Of a stretch of 64,000 nucleotides of DNA, positions 52,201 through 61,587 are shown in pieces. The translations under genes were made by a program, and so were the position numbers. Source of the stretch: Bactericera cockerelli (taxonomy: Eukaryota; Arthropoda; Insecta; Hemiptera; Triozidae); assembly GCA_024516035.1 (NCBI GenBank), contig CM044965.1, positions 27,170,425 through 27,234,424 of the forward strand, read 5' to 3'. Numbering within the stretch: position 1 is the stretch's first letter; every line of letters begins with the position of its first letter. The notes under the pieces are model-generated. The model had not been told where the DNA came from. It did not search any database and saw only the letters and a program-made list of their open reading frames with translations.

Positions 52201-55200
52201 TTTCAAAAATTATCATACGGCTATACCTGTATTGAACTAGAGTTACGGAAATCGAAGAAACACGTGAGAAATATTGTTTACACGTTCCCATGGCAACCAA
52301 CCCGATACACTTGTGGAAATGCCTGTGGAACTTTTCCCCTGAGAAGTCAATTTAGTGCAAAGTTATTTAACGGAAGAATAATTAGTTTTTGATCCTTTAA
52401 TATTTTACAGACGGTTGTGATAGTCAATTCTTATCTTCTGTGACTCCTAAAGGCTCAAGGAAGTTTAGTAAAACTAGGTATTTATTGACGGATTGTAATA
52501 GCAAATTCTTATTACTCGTGACATCTAAAAGCTAATAGGAAGGAAATTTAAAAATAAAACGGCATTTTTGTTTTTTGCATGAAAATATTTTTTTCTTCAA
52601 GTTTAAATCTATAATACCTCTTTTACAATATCAGTGGACTACCATAGTCATCAAATAAATTGTTTTTTACTCTTTAATCAGTAGTATAATCGCTTATATT
52701 AAAAAAAAAATACATTCTCGTTTTTATGGACTTTAATTTCTTTTAGGTGCCATAATTTTTTTACATTCTCAGTGGACTATACCAGGCATCGATTTGATAG
52801 TTTAATTATTTGTTTGTAGATTTACTTATTTCTACAAAAAAAAAAAAAAAAAAAAAATAACAGCAAGACCGCCCGCCATGGGGGACGAAAGAATGATCGA
52901 CCCTCAAAACACGATGGTCCGATACAGCAACCCTGTGGTGGTCACCAAGAAGGGAGAGAAAGGGGGCGTGTCCAAATCTCCGGCTCTCATGCTGGCCTCC
53001 GAGAAGGGCAAGGAAACGGAGGAGATTCTCAACAGTATTCTGCCGCCCATTGAGTGGGAGGAAGAGGGCCAACTGTGGCGGCTCCAGGTAATCATGATCA
53101 ACTTTGGGACTCCCTGTCTCGAGCTGCCAGTCTAAATAAAGCACTACTACTACTACTATAAAAAAATATGAGATAACATCATATAACATGTAAAAAAAAA
53201 AAAAAAAAAAAAAACTTTGCACTGATCTTCTGGGAGGCTCCGGTTATGGTGCGCGGTTAGGAATGAAATGATTTTACTGATAGTCAAGTGGTTAAGGCGC
53301 TAGTCTGGTACCTGATCCAGGTAGCGTAGAGATCCGTTGGTTCGAATCAAACCCAATGCTTGAATTTTTCTTCATTAATTTGAGTTTATCATAGTCAAGT
53401 GGTTAAGGAGCTAATCTGGTAATCCAGGTAGCGTAGGGATCCGTTGGTTCGAATCCCACCCAATGCATGAATTTTTCCTCATTAATTTGAGTATATGACC
53501 ATATAACAATAAGACTTTGAGGGTTAGGTGGTAGAAAATACTTTGAGCATTAACCTCGGCTGGTGGTTACCTTCCACTAAAGAGTGTTATAATTGATACA
53601 GTCGAATCTGGATATTCTGGATATAAAAAATCCGCCCCGATACTCTCCCCCCTAGATCTGGCAGCGCACGAATAGCTGTCTGGCTACCATTGTTCACGAT
53701 GACGCCACCCTATTTATTTCTGTTTAGACTTAAGTCTATATTGTCCACCCCCTTTCCCTCCAGGTGTCCAGTGATCCAGCCACGAGACTGGATGTGATCA
53801 AGCTGAATGAGCAACTGGACACCAGGCTGCAGCAGCGGCAGGCCAGGGAGTCAGGTATACCACTACACCTAATATAAATATATGCAAGGGAGTCAGGTAT
53901 ACCACTACACTTAATATAATAATAATAATAATCTTTTTTCTTTGTGTTTTATGTCACAATTTTATTGGGTAGCGCAGAATCATTGGACTTTACCACTTTA
54001 ATTTACAATATCTATAGTATTATTTTTTTGCCTATGATTCTGCCACTGGTCGTTGCTTCACATCAAAGCAGCTACTCATTTTTCCTCACGAGGTATGAGT
54101 GGACCCCGAACATCCATGTACAGAGCAGAAAAAATCCTACCCCGCTGGAAATAAAACCCAGGTCACCATGCGACGCTGGGGAACTGACACTGAAATGAAG
54201 CAACGTCCAGCGACGCTTTTAAAGTTAAGATAAGCCAGGTTGTCCCTCAACTCGGGCTAAAGTGTGCTGTTATTGGTTATTCATGGTGTATGGTGTTACA
54301 ATTTAGATACAGAACATTTCGGAAATCTCCCAGCTTGTGCATCACAATCTGGGAGATTTCCTAATCACTGAGCTAATCGTGCGCTCTACACATACAATCG
54401 TGTAGAGCGCACGATTAGCTCAGTGGTTAAGCACTCGCTTGCCATGCGGAAGGTCCCGGGTTCGATCCCCCGTGCCGACAAAAATTTGTATCCTTTGGTT
54501 ACAATTGTTTGTAAGGGATACCTTCCGGTGCGCTCGTGTTGACCCAGCACCTAAATGGGAAGTATTGTGTCACTTCTCGCTCATCAGAGGGGAGGCATAC
54601 TACGGGATGGGCAGGCTACAACACAGACCACAAGCGTCGACAGTAGCTCCTGTTTCATGGCTACGAAATAAAAAAGGCTGTGAAACACTCATCTTTTATA
54701 TAAAATAATAAAAAAATCACAGGTGATTCATGCAATTTTATTTTCCCGCAGGCATCTGCCCCGTGCGTCGTGAGCTGTTCACGCAATGTTTCGACGAGCT
54801 GATCCGGCAAGCTGCCATCAACTGCGGCGAGCGCGGACTGTTGCTTCTGCGCGTGCGCGATGAATTCCGGCAAACCATCGCCGGCTACCAGAGCCTGTAC
54901 GAGAGTAGCATCGCTTTCGGCATGCGCAAAACACTCCAAGCGGAGCAGGGGAAATTCGACATGGAGGAGGAGATAGAGAAGCTGACAGCGGAGAAGGGGA
55001 AGTTGGAGAAGCAGCTGGCGGATATGAAGAACAAAGTGGAACAGATTGAGCGGCGCGCGCAGGAGCTGAGAGCGTCGGAGGAGAAGAAGAATATGGACGA
55101 GATGGCGCCTGCTCAAGCGGAACAATGCGCAGCTGCGCGCGCAGCTTGAGGGGATTATTGCGCCGAAGAAGTAGACAGGATTTGGAAAGGAATTTTAAAA

Positions 55201-58161
55201 CAAAAAGGAGAAGTGGAGCAATTTTGCAGTTGAGGGAATTATTGCGCCCAAGAAGTAGAAAGTATTTGGAAAGGGATTTTGAAAAGAAAAGGAGAAGTGG
55301 AGCAATTTTGCAGTTGAGGGAATTATTGCGCCCAAGAAGTAGAAAGTATTTGGAAAGGGATTTTGAAACGAAAAGGAGAAGTGGAGCAGTTTTGCAGTTG
55401 AGGGAATTATTGCGCCAAAGAAGTAGAAAGTATTTGGAAAGGAATTTTGAAAAGAAAAGGAGATGTGGAGCAATTTTGCAGTTGAGGGAATTATTGCGCC
55501 CAAGCAAAGGACGAGAAGTTAAAAATTGCCACAAATATAAATCCTCAACAGGATTAAAGTTAAGATAAGCCAGACTGTCTCTCAACTCGGGCTATAGTGT
55601 GATTGGTTTAAATTCCGACTTGATAGCGTGCCTGGCTTATCTTAACTTTAATCCTGTTTCATAATTTGACTCTTAGTTGCGAGAAAGAAAAAGGTATTGT
55701 GACAGATAAGGAATAGGTACTCTTATTTTGCATATTGCGAAACAAAATATTGGATATTGCATTGCATCTTAGATAAATTTAAATTTTGACAAAGAAGGAA
55801 TCGACATTTTATTGGAAATCCTTTCACCAGGTATCTTTGTGAAGAAAAAAAAATTCTTTGCCTAAAAACCAATGATTTTCAACTTTCTGTACGTACCTAC
55901 CTACTTGTAAACATGTTGAATAAATCAATAGTTAAATAGTTAAATTTTATAGTAAGGTTTTGTGATCAGTAGTAAAATAAGTAGATCAATTGAATGACAC
56001 CATGTTAACCAATGTTGGGCTAGGCTAAGAATACCTATGTAGTAAAATAAATAGATCAATTGAATGACACCATGCAATGTTGGGGTAGGCTAAGAAATTG
56101 GTCAAATTTTATGTAAAATGCGAACAAACTACTAAAGTTAATTACTGTTTTTGTATGTACGCCAATATTTTTATGTCTGTCCCGGTAGCTCAGTGGTCAA
56201 GGCGTCGGTCTGGTAATCCAAAGGACGCGGGTTCGAAACCTAGCCGGGACATGACAAATTATCCTTTTATTTGGGATTCTTACCACATTATAATATGTTT
56301 TGTGCTAACTGCTGGAATAATGGGACTTAATAGTCCTATTCGGACAATATATCAATAAGGCGATATTATTATTACTATTTTTGTATGTACGCCTGTACTC
56401 CAGAATTTTATCGACTCTTATTTCTCTATTTACTTACACATTTTTGACGGCCTCTAGTTTGCCTACATAGTCAGCCAGTTCGTCGATAGCTTCCGTTGTA
56501 AACAGGGTTGAATCGACGTCAAAGCACACCGCCTCTGCGGATTTGAATATCTTCTGAGCGTCCATTTTATAACCCAGTATGTCCCAGAACTTGATCTGAA
56601 ATAACAGGAGAATCAAGAGATAGCTAAATTATTAAGGGTTGGGTGAAAGTGACTGCCATTGGCAATAACCTCACCGCTGTTTAAATAAAAAAAATAACGG
56701 TTTAGTATGATCTTATACATATTATAAAATGTTTAAAATAAACAATAAAATTTTGTAAATATTTTTTTTATTTATTCTTTCATAGTTTTTCATTTTCTAT
56801 TAACTTACAATGTATGGAAAGTATTGTTTTCGGACGGTTTTCTCGGAATTGAGTTGATAACATTCTGGACGAATTAGGCTCCTGATTTCAAAAAAACTAT
56901 TTTTTATTGGTGGAGCACAGAAGTAATCACAACAGTAATAAATTGTTTTTTTCTTTTCTTCTTCTTGTTAAGCTTTAAGTGCTTTTGAAGAAAATATCGG
57001 TAGCCGTCCGTCACCTAACGGCGTATGGCGATTCTGGCTAAACGATTAATGATACGAAAAATGTATAAGAACAACTCTTACAATAAAAAAAGTAATAGGG
57101 GTCTCCTCCGATTATTTTGTTGTTGATATTATGAAGGTCCAAATTTACCGGTATTTTGGGGGGGACGGATTTGACTAACTTTTTATTATTCATCCTAGAT
57201 GGGAGTTGTGACACATCAAATCCAATGATTTTGAAGTGCTGATTACGAATTTGGCATTGAATTTTAGCTATCTGTTACCGTTGAGTCACCAGTGGCGGAA
57301 TTCGACTTCTTTTCAGGGGATAAGGAAAGTCGTGTGGTGTTTATAGCAGATTTTTTCAGATAATGCTCACTACTACTTAGCCAGAGTTAGAGTTAGAGAA
57401 AAATTAATATTCGTTTTCATCACCTAAAATTTGAATTTGATCTGTCACAACGTTCTTAGAAAATGAAGTAAAAAAAAAATTAACTGGGCCGCGTTCCCCT
57501 AAAATAGGGGAACGGTTCCAAAAATATCGAGGAACTTCTACTTTTTTCCAAGTAAAACATGATGTACAGTAGTTTCAAAATTCAATAAAATTTAGTAAGA
57601 ATAATGCTGCAACCACTTAGGGCCGAATTATGAAACAGAATTAAAGTTAAGCTAAGCCAGATACGCCCAAAAGTCGGGGTTTCAGCCAATCACAGAGAAC
57701 TATAGCCCGATTTCAGGGACGGTCTTAACTTTAATCCTATTTACAGTCGTAGGTATTTATGAACAGAAAACTTTGTCTGAGCAATGCCTCAAGCATGAGC
57801 AATGTCTCTCCTGTTTTATAAGCAATACGGCCTTAGGATTGAATTATAGATTAGGGGCCGAATTATGAAACAGGAATAGTTAATCTAAGTGGACACTTTC
57901 CCTTCACTGAGGCTATAGTGCACTGTGATTGGTTGAAATTCGCACTAGCCCTTTAGTGTTAAAGGATAGTGTTCACTTAGATTAACTTATCCTGTTTTAT
58001 AATTCGGCCCTTAGTCTATGTTTCGGCCCTTAGTCTACTTAATTACCCACCTTCAAGCTTCGGAGTTCGCCAAAACACTGAACGTTTCCAATCGACAAAC
58101 TCGCCAACACTAAAATGAAACCCAAAGAGACCCGTGAAATTCCATTCGTGTTATGCAACAT
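49104..58161 (-). CDS. PSPH: Phosphoserine phosphatase, six coding exons
   Basis: It dephosphorylates O-phospho-L-serine, the last step of serine synthesis; a HAD-family enzyme needing Mg2+. Coding exons: 58161-58051, 56595-56438, 51987-51853, 51523-51378, 50940-50779, 49201-49104; 810 bases, 269 residues plus stop, phases 0, 2, 2, 1, 1. Catalytic motifs are intact: DVDST (nucleophile and acid Asp), SGGF (Ser), GKAKVI (Lys), IGDGITDMEA (Mg-binding Asp). ADVCVGYGGNVVR matches the animal enzyme. From the internal Met (56565) the protein has 222 residues, the usual length (human 225). The first exon adds 47 residues starting with a signal-peptide-like segment in frame. Intron 2 (4.45 kb) contains the DNALI1 gene on the other strand. 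Introns 3 and 5 carry amplified splice sites. Confidence 0.95.
49202..49651. repeat. 35-bp array of the PSPH exon 6 splice acceptor
   Basis: Thirteen units including the genuine one. On the minus strand each reads TTTGTTTATCTGTTTCCTAG|GTTAC followed by TGAACTTC. The acceptor AG is intact in nine units; in four it has become CTTGG. It fills the 3' end of intron 5. Confidence 0.95.
49652..50300. other. PSPH intron 5 middle: S2 and S6 SINEs
   Basis: 49780-49860: S2 SINE, reverse. 49931-50225: S6 SINE, reverse (CACGAGGTATGAGTGGACCC, TCGAACCCAGGTCACCGTG). The rest is AT-rich. Confidence 0.65.
50301..50778. repeat. 17-19-bp array of the PSPH exon 5 splice donor
   Basis: About 25 units plus the genuine one. 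On the minus strand each reads GTGTGTGTGG|GTGAGTAC(T/C), nearly all with an intact GTGAGT. Variants with CGTCC or CGGAA in place of CGGTA form local subgroups. It starts exactly at the exon 5 edge. Confidence 0.95.
50779..50940 (-). CDS. PSPH: PSPH exon 5 (Lys and Mg-binding Asp motifs)
   Basis: Acceptor TCTGCTCCCCAG|GC; donor GCGTGG|GTGAGTAC. It encodes GKAKVIETLKKKHG and MIGDGITDMEACPPAD. The donor and the last 10 or so exon bases are repeated 25 times in the intron. Confidence 0.93.
50950..51377. other. PSPH intron 4
   Basis: A 75 bp block (AAATATAATGTACATAAGAG) occurs twice at 50980-51115. The rest is AT-rich. Confidence 0.6.
51378..51523 (-). CDS. PSPH: PSPH exon 4 (SGGF motif)
   Basis: Acceptor CTCCACCAG|GGATC; donor GACG|GTGAGT. 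It encodes HVYLISGGFRSIILPKAKEL and IFANRLMFYFDG, which include the substrate-contacting Ser and the conserved NRL. Confidence 0.93.
51590..51725. repeat. Pogo-end-like fragment
   Basis: GATATAAGAGA words and GTCAAATTTACCTGACTT correspond to the reversed repeats at 22725 and the array at 7797. Confidence 0.55.
51760..51852. repeat. Copies of the PSPH exon 3 end and donor
   Basis: A clean copy of the last 28 exon bases plus GTAAGTAT lies at about 51769-51795. A decayed copy is at 51808-51835 (TTGTCCCCTTGTGTGGAGTA on the minus strand). The genuine edge is 51853. Confidence 0.88.
51853..51987 (-). CDS. PSPH: PSPH exon 3 (cap region)
   Basis: Acceptor TTTGTTTCAG|AACT; donor GTGGA|GTAAGT. It encodes TSKAMSGTMGLREALLARLD to RPSTLSPGVE, the helical cap that closes over the substrate. 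Its last 28 bases plus donor are copied into the intron. Confidence 0.92.
51988..52877. other. PSPH intron 2, before the nested gene
   Basis: 52001-52015: AAT run. 52030-52070: TGGGCCCTTTTGATAA repeated. The rest is AT-rich. A 25-base A-tract (52836-52860) lies just before the DNALI1 start codon. Confidence 0.5.
52878..53087 (+). CDS. DNALI1: DNALI1 exon 1
   Basis: 70 codons from MGDERMIDPQNTMVRYSNPV to GQLWRLQ, donor CTCCAG|GTAATC. The PPIEW and QLW residues are conserved across p28 proteins. Confidence 0.9.
52878..55174 (+). CDS. DNALI1: Axonemal dynein light intermediate chain (p28 type), three exons
   Basis: A subunit of inner dynein arms in motile cilia and sperm flagella, binding single-headed dynein heavy chains. 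Exons: 52878-53087, 53764-53854, 54752-55149 (or to 55174); phases 0 and 1. Strong family matches: EEILNSILPPIEW, CPVRRELFTQCFDELIRQ, RGLLLLRVRDE, LYESSIAFGMRK, then a coiled coil. Start ATG 52878 has GCCCGCC before it. Near 55105-55112 there is one base more than the family frame needs. In frame the protein ends at TGA 55147 with an unrelated tail; in the +1 frame the family end LEGIIAPKK and TAG (55172-55174) follow. It lies wholly inside PSPH intron 2, antisense to PSPH. Confidence 0.93.
53268..53592 (+). mobile_element. S1 SINE, tandem head copies, in DNALI1 intron 1
   Basis: Two S1 heads (GTCAAGTGGTTAAGGCGCTA at 53284, GTCAAGTGGTTAAGGAGCTA at 53395) and one full body. A pogo-type end (CAGTCGAATCTGGATAT) follows at 53599. 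Confidence 0.75.
53764..53854 (+). CDS. DNALI1: DNALI1 exon 2
   Basis: Acceptor TTTCCCTCCAG|GTG; donor GAGTCAG|GTATAC. It encodes VSSDPATRLDVIKLNEQLD and QQRQARES. The donor region is repeated once downstream. Confidence 0.9.
53855..53915. repeat. Second copy of the DNALI1 exon 2 donor
   Basis: AGGGAGTCAG|GTATACC and the next about 20 bases are repeated once at about 53885-53920, with one C/T difference. Ten exon bases are included. Confidence 0.85.
53930..54190. mobile_element. S6 SINE body, no clear head
   Basis: CACGAGGTATGAGTGGACCC and GTACAGAGCAGAAAAAATCC as in the S6 copies at 46155 and 49931. Confidence 0.65.
54400..54700 (+). mobile_element. S3 SINE, best-preserved copy, in DNALI1 intron 2
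   Basis: Head GCGCACGATTAGCTCAGTGG and GGGTTCGATCCCCC; body TTGTTTGTAAGGGATACCTT, GTTGACCCAGCACCTAAATG, CATACTACGGGATGGGC; end GGCTGTGAAACACTCATC. A reversed head piece lies just before it (54360-54400), making a short inverted repeat. Confidence 0.85.
54752..55149 (+). CDS. DNALI1: DNALI1 exon 3, with a shifted C-terminus
   Basis: Acceptor TTTTCCCGCAG|GCATC. It encodes the most conserved part and a Glu/Lys-rich coiled coil. After KKNMDEMA the frame yields PAQAEQCAAARAA and TGA, whereas the next frame carries LKRNNAQLRAQ and the usual end. A one-base insertion, a sequencing slip or a real new tail would all fit. Confidence 0.88.
55145..55512 (+). repeat. 84-bp array of the DNALI1 stop-codon region
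   Basis: The coding end plus stop (GAGGGGATTATTGCGCCGAA then GAAGTAG) recurs at an exact 84 bp spacing: TAG at 55172, 55256, 55340, 55424, and a fifth partial unit to 55512. Each unit reads VEGIIAPKK-stop in its own frame, followed by about 50 bases of the 3' UTR. Because 84 is a multiple of three, an accidental 147-codon frame crosses the array. Confidence 0.95.
55546..55675. mobile_element. MITE-2 copy after DNALI1
   Basis: ACAGGATTAAAGTTAAGATA at the left mirrors TTATCTTAACTTTAATCCTG at the right; the interior is GTGATTGGTTTAAATTCC. The left terminal bases are missing. Confidence 0.82.
55676..56437. other. PSPH intron 2, between DNALI1 and PSPH exon 2
   Basis: AATAAA at about 55919 could end the DNALI1 transcript. 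A duplicated block (AGATCAATTGAATGACACCA at 55982 and 56053). 56165-56365: S4 SINE (TGTCCCGGTAGCTCAGTGGT). No gene. Confidence 0.6.
56438..56595 (-). CDS. PSPH: PSPH exon 2 (nucleophile motif)
   Basis: The acceptor is TGTTATTTCAG|ATC and the donor AAATGT|GTAAGT. It encodes IKFWDILGYK then MDAQKIFKSAEAVCFDVDST and IDELADYVG. The ATG at 56565 has AAA before it and gives the standard enzyme length. Confidence 0.92.
56596..58050. other. PSPH intron 1 with two MITE-2 copies
   Basis: 56635-56690: GGTTGGGTGAAAGTGACTGC tail family. 56900-57610: AT-rich dispersed repeat related to 31140. 57620-57745: MITE-2. 57853-58015: MITE-2 variant with AAGTGGACACTTTCCC. No gene. Confidence 0.6.
58051..58161 (-). 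CDS. PSPH: PSPH exon 1: signal-peptide-like extension
   Basis: 37 codons from ATG 58161: MLHNTNGISRVSL, then a hydrophobic core (GFILVLASLSI) and a possible cleavage site after NVQC. The donor is AAG|GTGGGT, phase 0. It joins in frame to exon 2, where ten residues precede the canonical Met. It could instead be mostly 5' UTR used with the downstream Met. Confidence 0.65.
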
Positions 58162-59064
58162 TATTGTTTATTCCCACACACGCAATTCTAATGGAAACTA
58201 ATTAACTATTTTTCACTACCAACGAATTCTTAGTAATAAAAAAAATCAGAGCAAAAAAATATTATTATTTTTTACGAAAACGAACACAATAGGTAGGTAC
58301 CTACTTCCGATTTCAAACAAAAAAAAACGGTTGAATGAAAGATTTCTTAATGAAAAATGAAAAAAAAAGAAAATAATAGTGCGTTTTTACTACCCGCAAA
58401 TTTTATTGCAAAAAAATGTTACTAGGGCTTCAGTGCAGAAAGCACTCTTAGGGGCGAATTATAAAACAGGATTAGATTTATAATCTAAGTGGACATCCTC
58501 TCTCGGGCTATAATGCGCTGTGATTGGCTGAAACTCCGACTTGTGGGCGTGTCTGGCTTAGCTTAACTTTTATACTGTTTCACAATTCGGCTCGAACTTA
58601 ATCTACTTTAATCCTGTTTTATAATGTAGGTAGCCCTTAATCTCCAATTTCAACCGTCAAATTTCGTTCAAATAAACACACTCTCGGAATGCATTATTTA
58701 AACTAAATTTGATGGTTGAATGGAAGGTTTGGGGATGTTGAGAGTGAGAATACTTTCTGGTACAAAACCCTGGTACGCTTTGAACTTGCAATAAATTAAA
58801 AAAACCTAATTAGAGATAAATAAAGCACAGTGTTTTTAATTAAATCCTTGGTTGGTCACTTCGTGCCTACTGGTGACTCTTACCAACTAAGACTGCGTAA
58901 CAAATAATTACCAATCCAAGTAAACAATAATACCTATTAAATTAATTATCAGATTAACATCAGTAAGTGGAATCAATAAAGGAGGTTTGATTCAGTTATA
59001 GACTGAAAAACTTCCTGTCTGAGGTATTGGCTGGTTATTATTATTATTTTTTATTTTTTTAGAG
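58162..59064. other. PSPH upstream flank
   Basis: The promoter of PSPH should lie here; no clear motif. 58449-58630: MITE-2. 58634-58750: MITE-3 (CCGTCAAATTTCGTTCAAAT mirrored by TTTAAACTAAATTTGATGG). 58250-58340 contains the TE X end words (ACGAAAACGAACACAATA). Confidence 0.6.
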
Positions 59065-59400
59065 ATGAGTGTCCAACAGCATTTTTATTTCGTAGTCATG
59101 AAACAGCAGTTACTCTGTAGACGTTTGCGGTCTATGTTGTAGCTTGCCCATCCCGTAGTATGCCTCCCCTCTGATGGGCGAGAACTGCGAGAAGTGACAC
59201 AACACGTCCCATTTAGGTGCTGTGGGTCAACAACTCAACACGAGCACACCGGAACGTATCCCTTACAAACAACTGTTTCCAAATTTTTAATACAATTTTT
59301 TTGTCGGCGCGGGGGTTCGAACTCGGGACCTTCCGCATGGCAAGCGAGTGCTTAACCACTGAGCTATTCGTGTGCTTAACCCTAACTAAATTTAATAGGG
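59065..59400 (-). mobile_element. S3 SINE, reverse, full length
   Basis: CGTAGTCATGAAACAGCAG at the left to the reversed head (GCAAGCGAGTGCTTAACCAC, 59340-59375). Confidence 0.82.
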
Positions 59401-59529
59401 CGAAATGAGGAACTGTGTGATCAACACAAACATAATAGTTAACGTACGCTCGTAGATTGAAAAAAAATCACTGTCTTTGACAGTCCAAAATATTAGTTTA
59501 AAAATAGACAATAGACTTATTGATTTCCA
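59401..59529. other. Short AT-rich spacer
   Basis: No feature recognised. Confidence 0.4.
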
Positions 59530-60565
59530 CGGCAGTTAAGAAGACCAGGTGTTGAGTAGACAAGGTGTTGAGTAGACCAGGTGTTGAGTAGACCAGGTGT
59601 TGAGTATACCATTCGTAAGTAGACTAGGTGTTGACTAGACCAGTCCTAAGTAGACCAGGTGTTGATTAGACCAGTCTTAACTAGACCAGGTGTTGAGTAG
59701 ACAAGGTGTTGAGTAGACCAGGTGTTGATTAGACCAGTCGTAACTAGACCAGGTGTTAAGTAGACCGGGTGTTGAGTAGACCTGTTATTGATTAGTCCAG
59801 ACAGGTGTTGGGTAGACCAGTCGTAAATCAAGCAGGTGTGTTGATACTGTAGATGAGTTATCAGTCGTAAGTAAATCAGGTGTTGAATAGACCAGTCCAA
59901 AGCACCAGGTGTTAAGTAGACGTAGACCATGTGTTGAGTAGACCAGGTGATGAGTAGACCAGGTGTTGAGTAGACCAGATGTTGAATAGACCAGGTGTTG
60001 AGAAGACAAGGTGTTGAGTAGGCCGGTTGTAGACCAGTCGTAAGTAGACCTGTTGTTGATTAGTCCAGACAGGTGTTGGGTAGACTAGTCGTAAATAAAG
60101 CAGGTGTGTTGATACTATTGATGAGTTATCAGTCGTAAGTAAATCAAGTGTTAAATAGACCAGTCCAAAGTAGACCAGGTGTTGAGTAGACGTAGACCAT
60201 GTGTTGAGTAGACCAGGTGATGAGTAGACCAGGTGTTGAGTAGACCAGATGTTGAATAGACCAAATGTTGAGTAGACCAGGTGTTGAGTAGACCATGTGA
60301 TGAGTAGACCAGGTGTTGAGTAGAGACCAGGTGTTGAGTAGACCAGGTGTTGAATAGACGAAATGTTGAGTAGCCCAGGTGTTGAGTAGACCATGTGATG
60401 AGTAGACCAGGTGTTGTGTAGACTACTCGTAAGTAGTTCAGGTGTTGATTAGACTAAGTGATGAGTAGACCAGGTGATGAGTAAGTCAGGATTCGAGTAG
60501 ACCAGGTATTGAGTAGATCAGTTGTTGAGTAGGTTAGGTAGATGTTGAGTAGACCAGGTGTTGTG
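59530..60565. repeat. 1-kb minisatellite of 16-bp GTGTTGAGTAGACCAG units
   Basis: About 60 units with point variants. A higher-order repeat of about 268 bp is visible: CCTGTTATTGATTAGTCCAG at 59781 and CCTGTTGTTGATTAGTCCAG at 60049 begin matching blocks. Open frames across it are a by-product of repetition. Confidence 0.93.
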
Positions 60566-61587
60566 TGAAGGGGTTCCGATTTTCTCATCCGATAAGAAAC
60601 TGCTAGGTGAGTGCTTTGTTCTGTACCATAGGTGTTATTTCACTACACTGCTTTGGTGTTTGAGTGGTTGAGTAGTTAATAATAATAATAATAATAATAG
60701 AAAATCTTATAAGGGCAAAGTTTTATAAGTAAAGCTATTAAGCCCAGAACAAAATTATGAGGTTATGTTATACAATTGATGCACTATTTAACAGAGAAAA
60801 AATCATCAATTTTAGCTTTGAATGAGTTTGTGGATGGAGCATTAATCATGGTATCAGTTAATGAATTCCAGTTACAAAAGTTAAGGCGCTAGTCTGATGA
60901 TCCAAGTAGCGTGGGATCTGTTGGTTCGAATCCCATCCAATGCTTAAATTTGTCCTCAATGTTTTAAAAATTCCTTTTACTCAGGGACTCTTTTTAACGT
61001 CGCTTTCAACTGCATGACCATATCACAACATGGGTGTTACCCTCCATTCGCAGGAAACTCACAAACCTGCTACACACACATTAACCTCACCCAGCCTGGA
61101 TTGGGCCGGAATGCTAGCATCACGAAGTCTTCACCTCGCTGGACGTTGCTTAACTTCGGTGATCCGGTGCATTTCACGTGCCATCTGACTGTCTCTCTAT
61201 AATCCTTAACTGTGAGTATAAATAAAAGTTCATTACCTACCATAAATAACCTTTTATACTCGTATTTCAATGAGGTAATTTAGGTAATAGGCGTCTACTT
61301 ACCAGTTAAAATACTCGTGATTCTAACAATCCCTCGCACGTTTTGACCGGACTACTGAATGTTGTCAGATTTCATCAGACAATAACTTCGATTTTGTGTA
61401 CAAATCCAACTATTTGACTTGCCTATTTAGTGTTTACTGTGTTTAGACTGAATATTGAGAGGTTAATGGCACGAAATTACAAAAATACAAAGTAACTGGC
61501 ACATCTACTCCTTACTGATAAGAGAGAATTAACTCGAAACATCTGTACAAAATAGCACAGGTGAGTGCTGATATCTATCTTTCATTA
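60566..61587. other. Intergenic with SINE copies
   Basis: 60680-60700: AAT run. 60880-60960: S1 head. 60990-61200: 5S-type SINE, reverse (CGTCGCTTTCAACTGCATGA to CCATCTGACTG). The rest is AT-rich. Confidence 0.6.

Noticed and set aside
54410..54475. tRNA gene
   Set aside because: Box A and B are present, but no clean cloverleaf or acceptor stem, and the same head with the same body recurs many times; it is a SINE head. Applies to all tRNA-like heads here.
55125..55568. 147-codon plus-strand frame and its antisense frames rich in repeats
   Set aside because: An effect of the 84 bp unit being a multiple of three; it is not the DNALI1 frame or its +1 frame.
59646..60394. Frames rich in STPGLLNTW-type repeats
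   Set aside because: By-product of the 16 bp minisatellite; composition and periodicity explain it fully.
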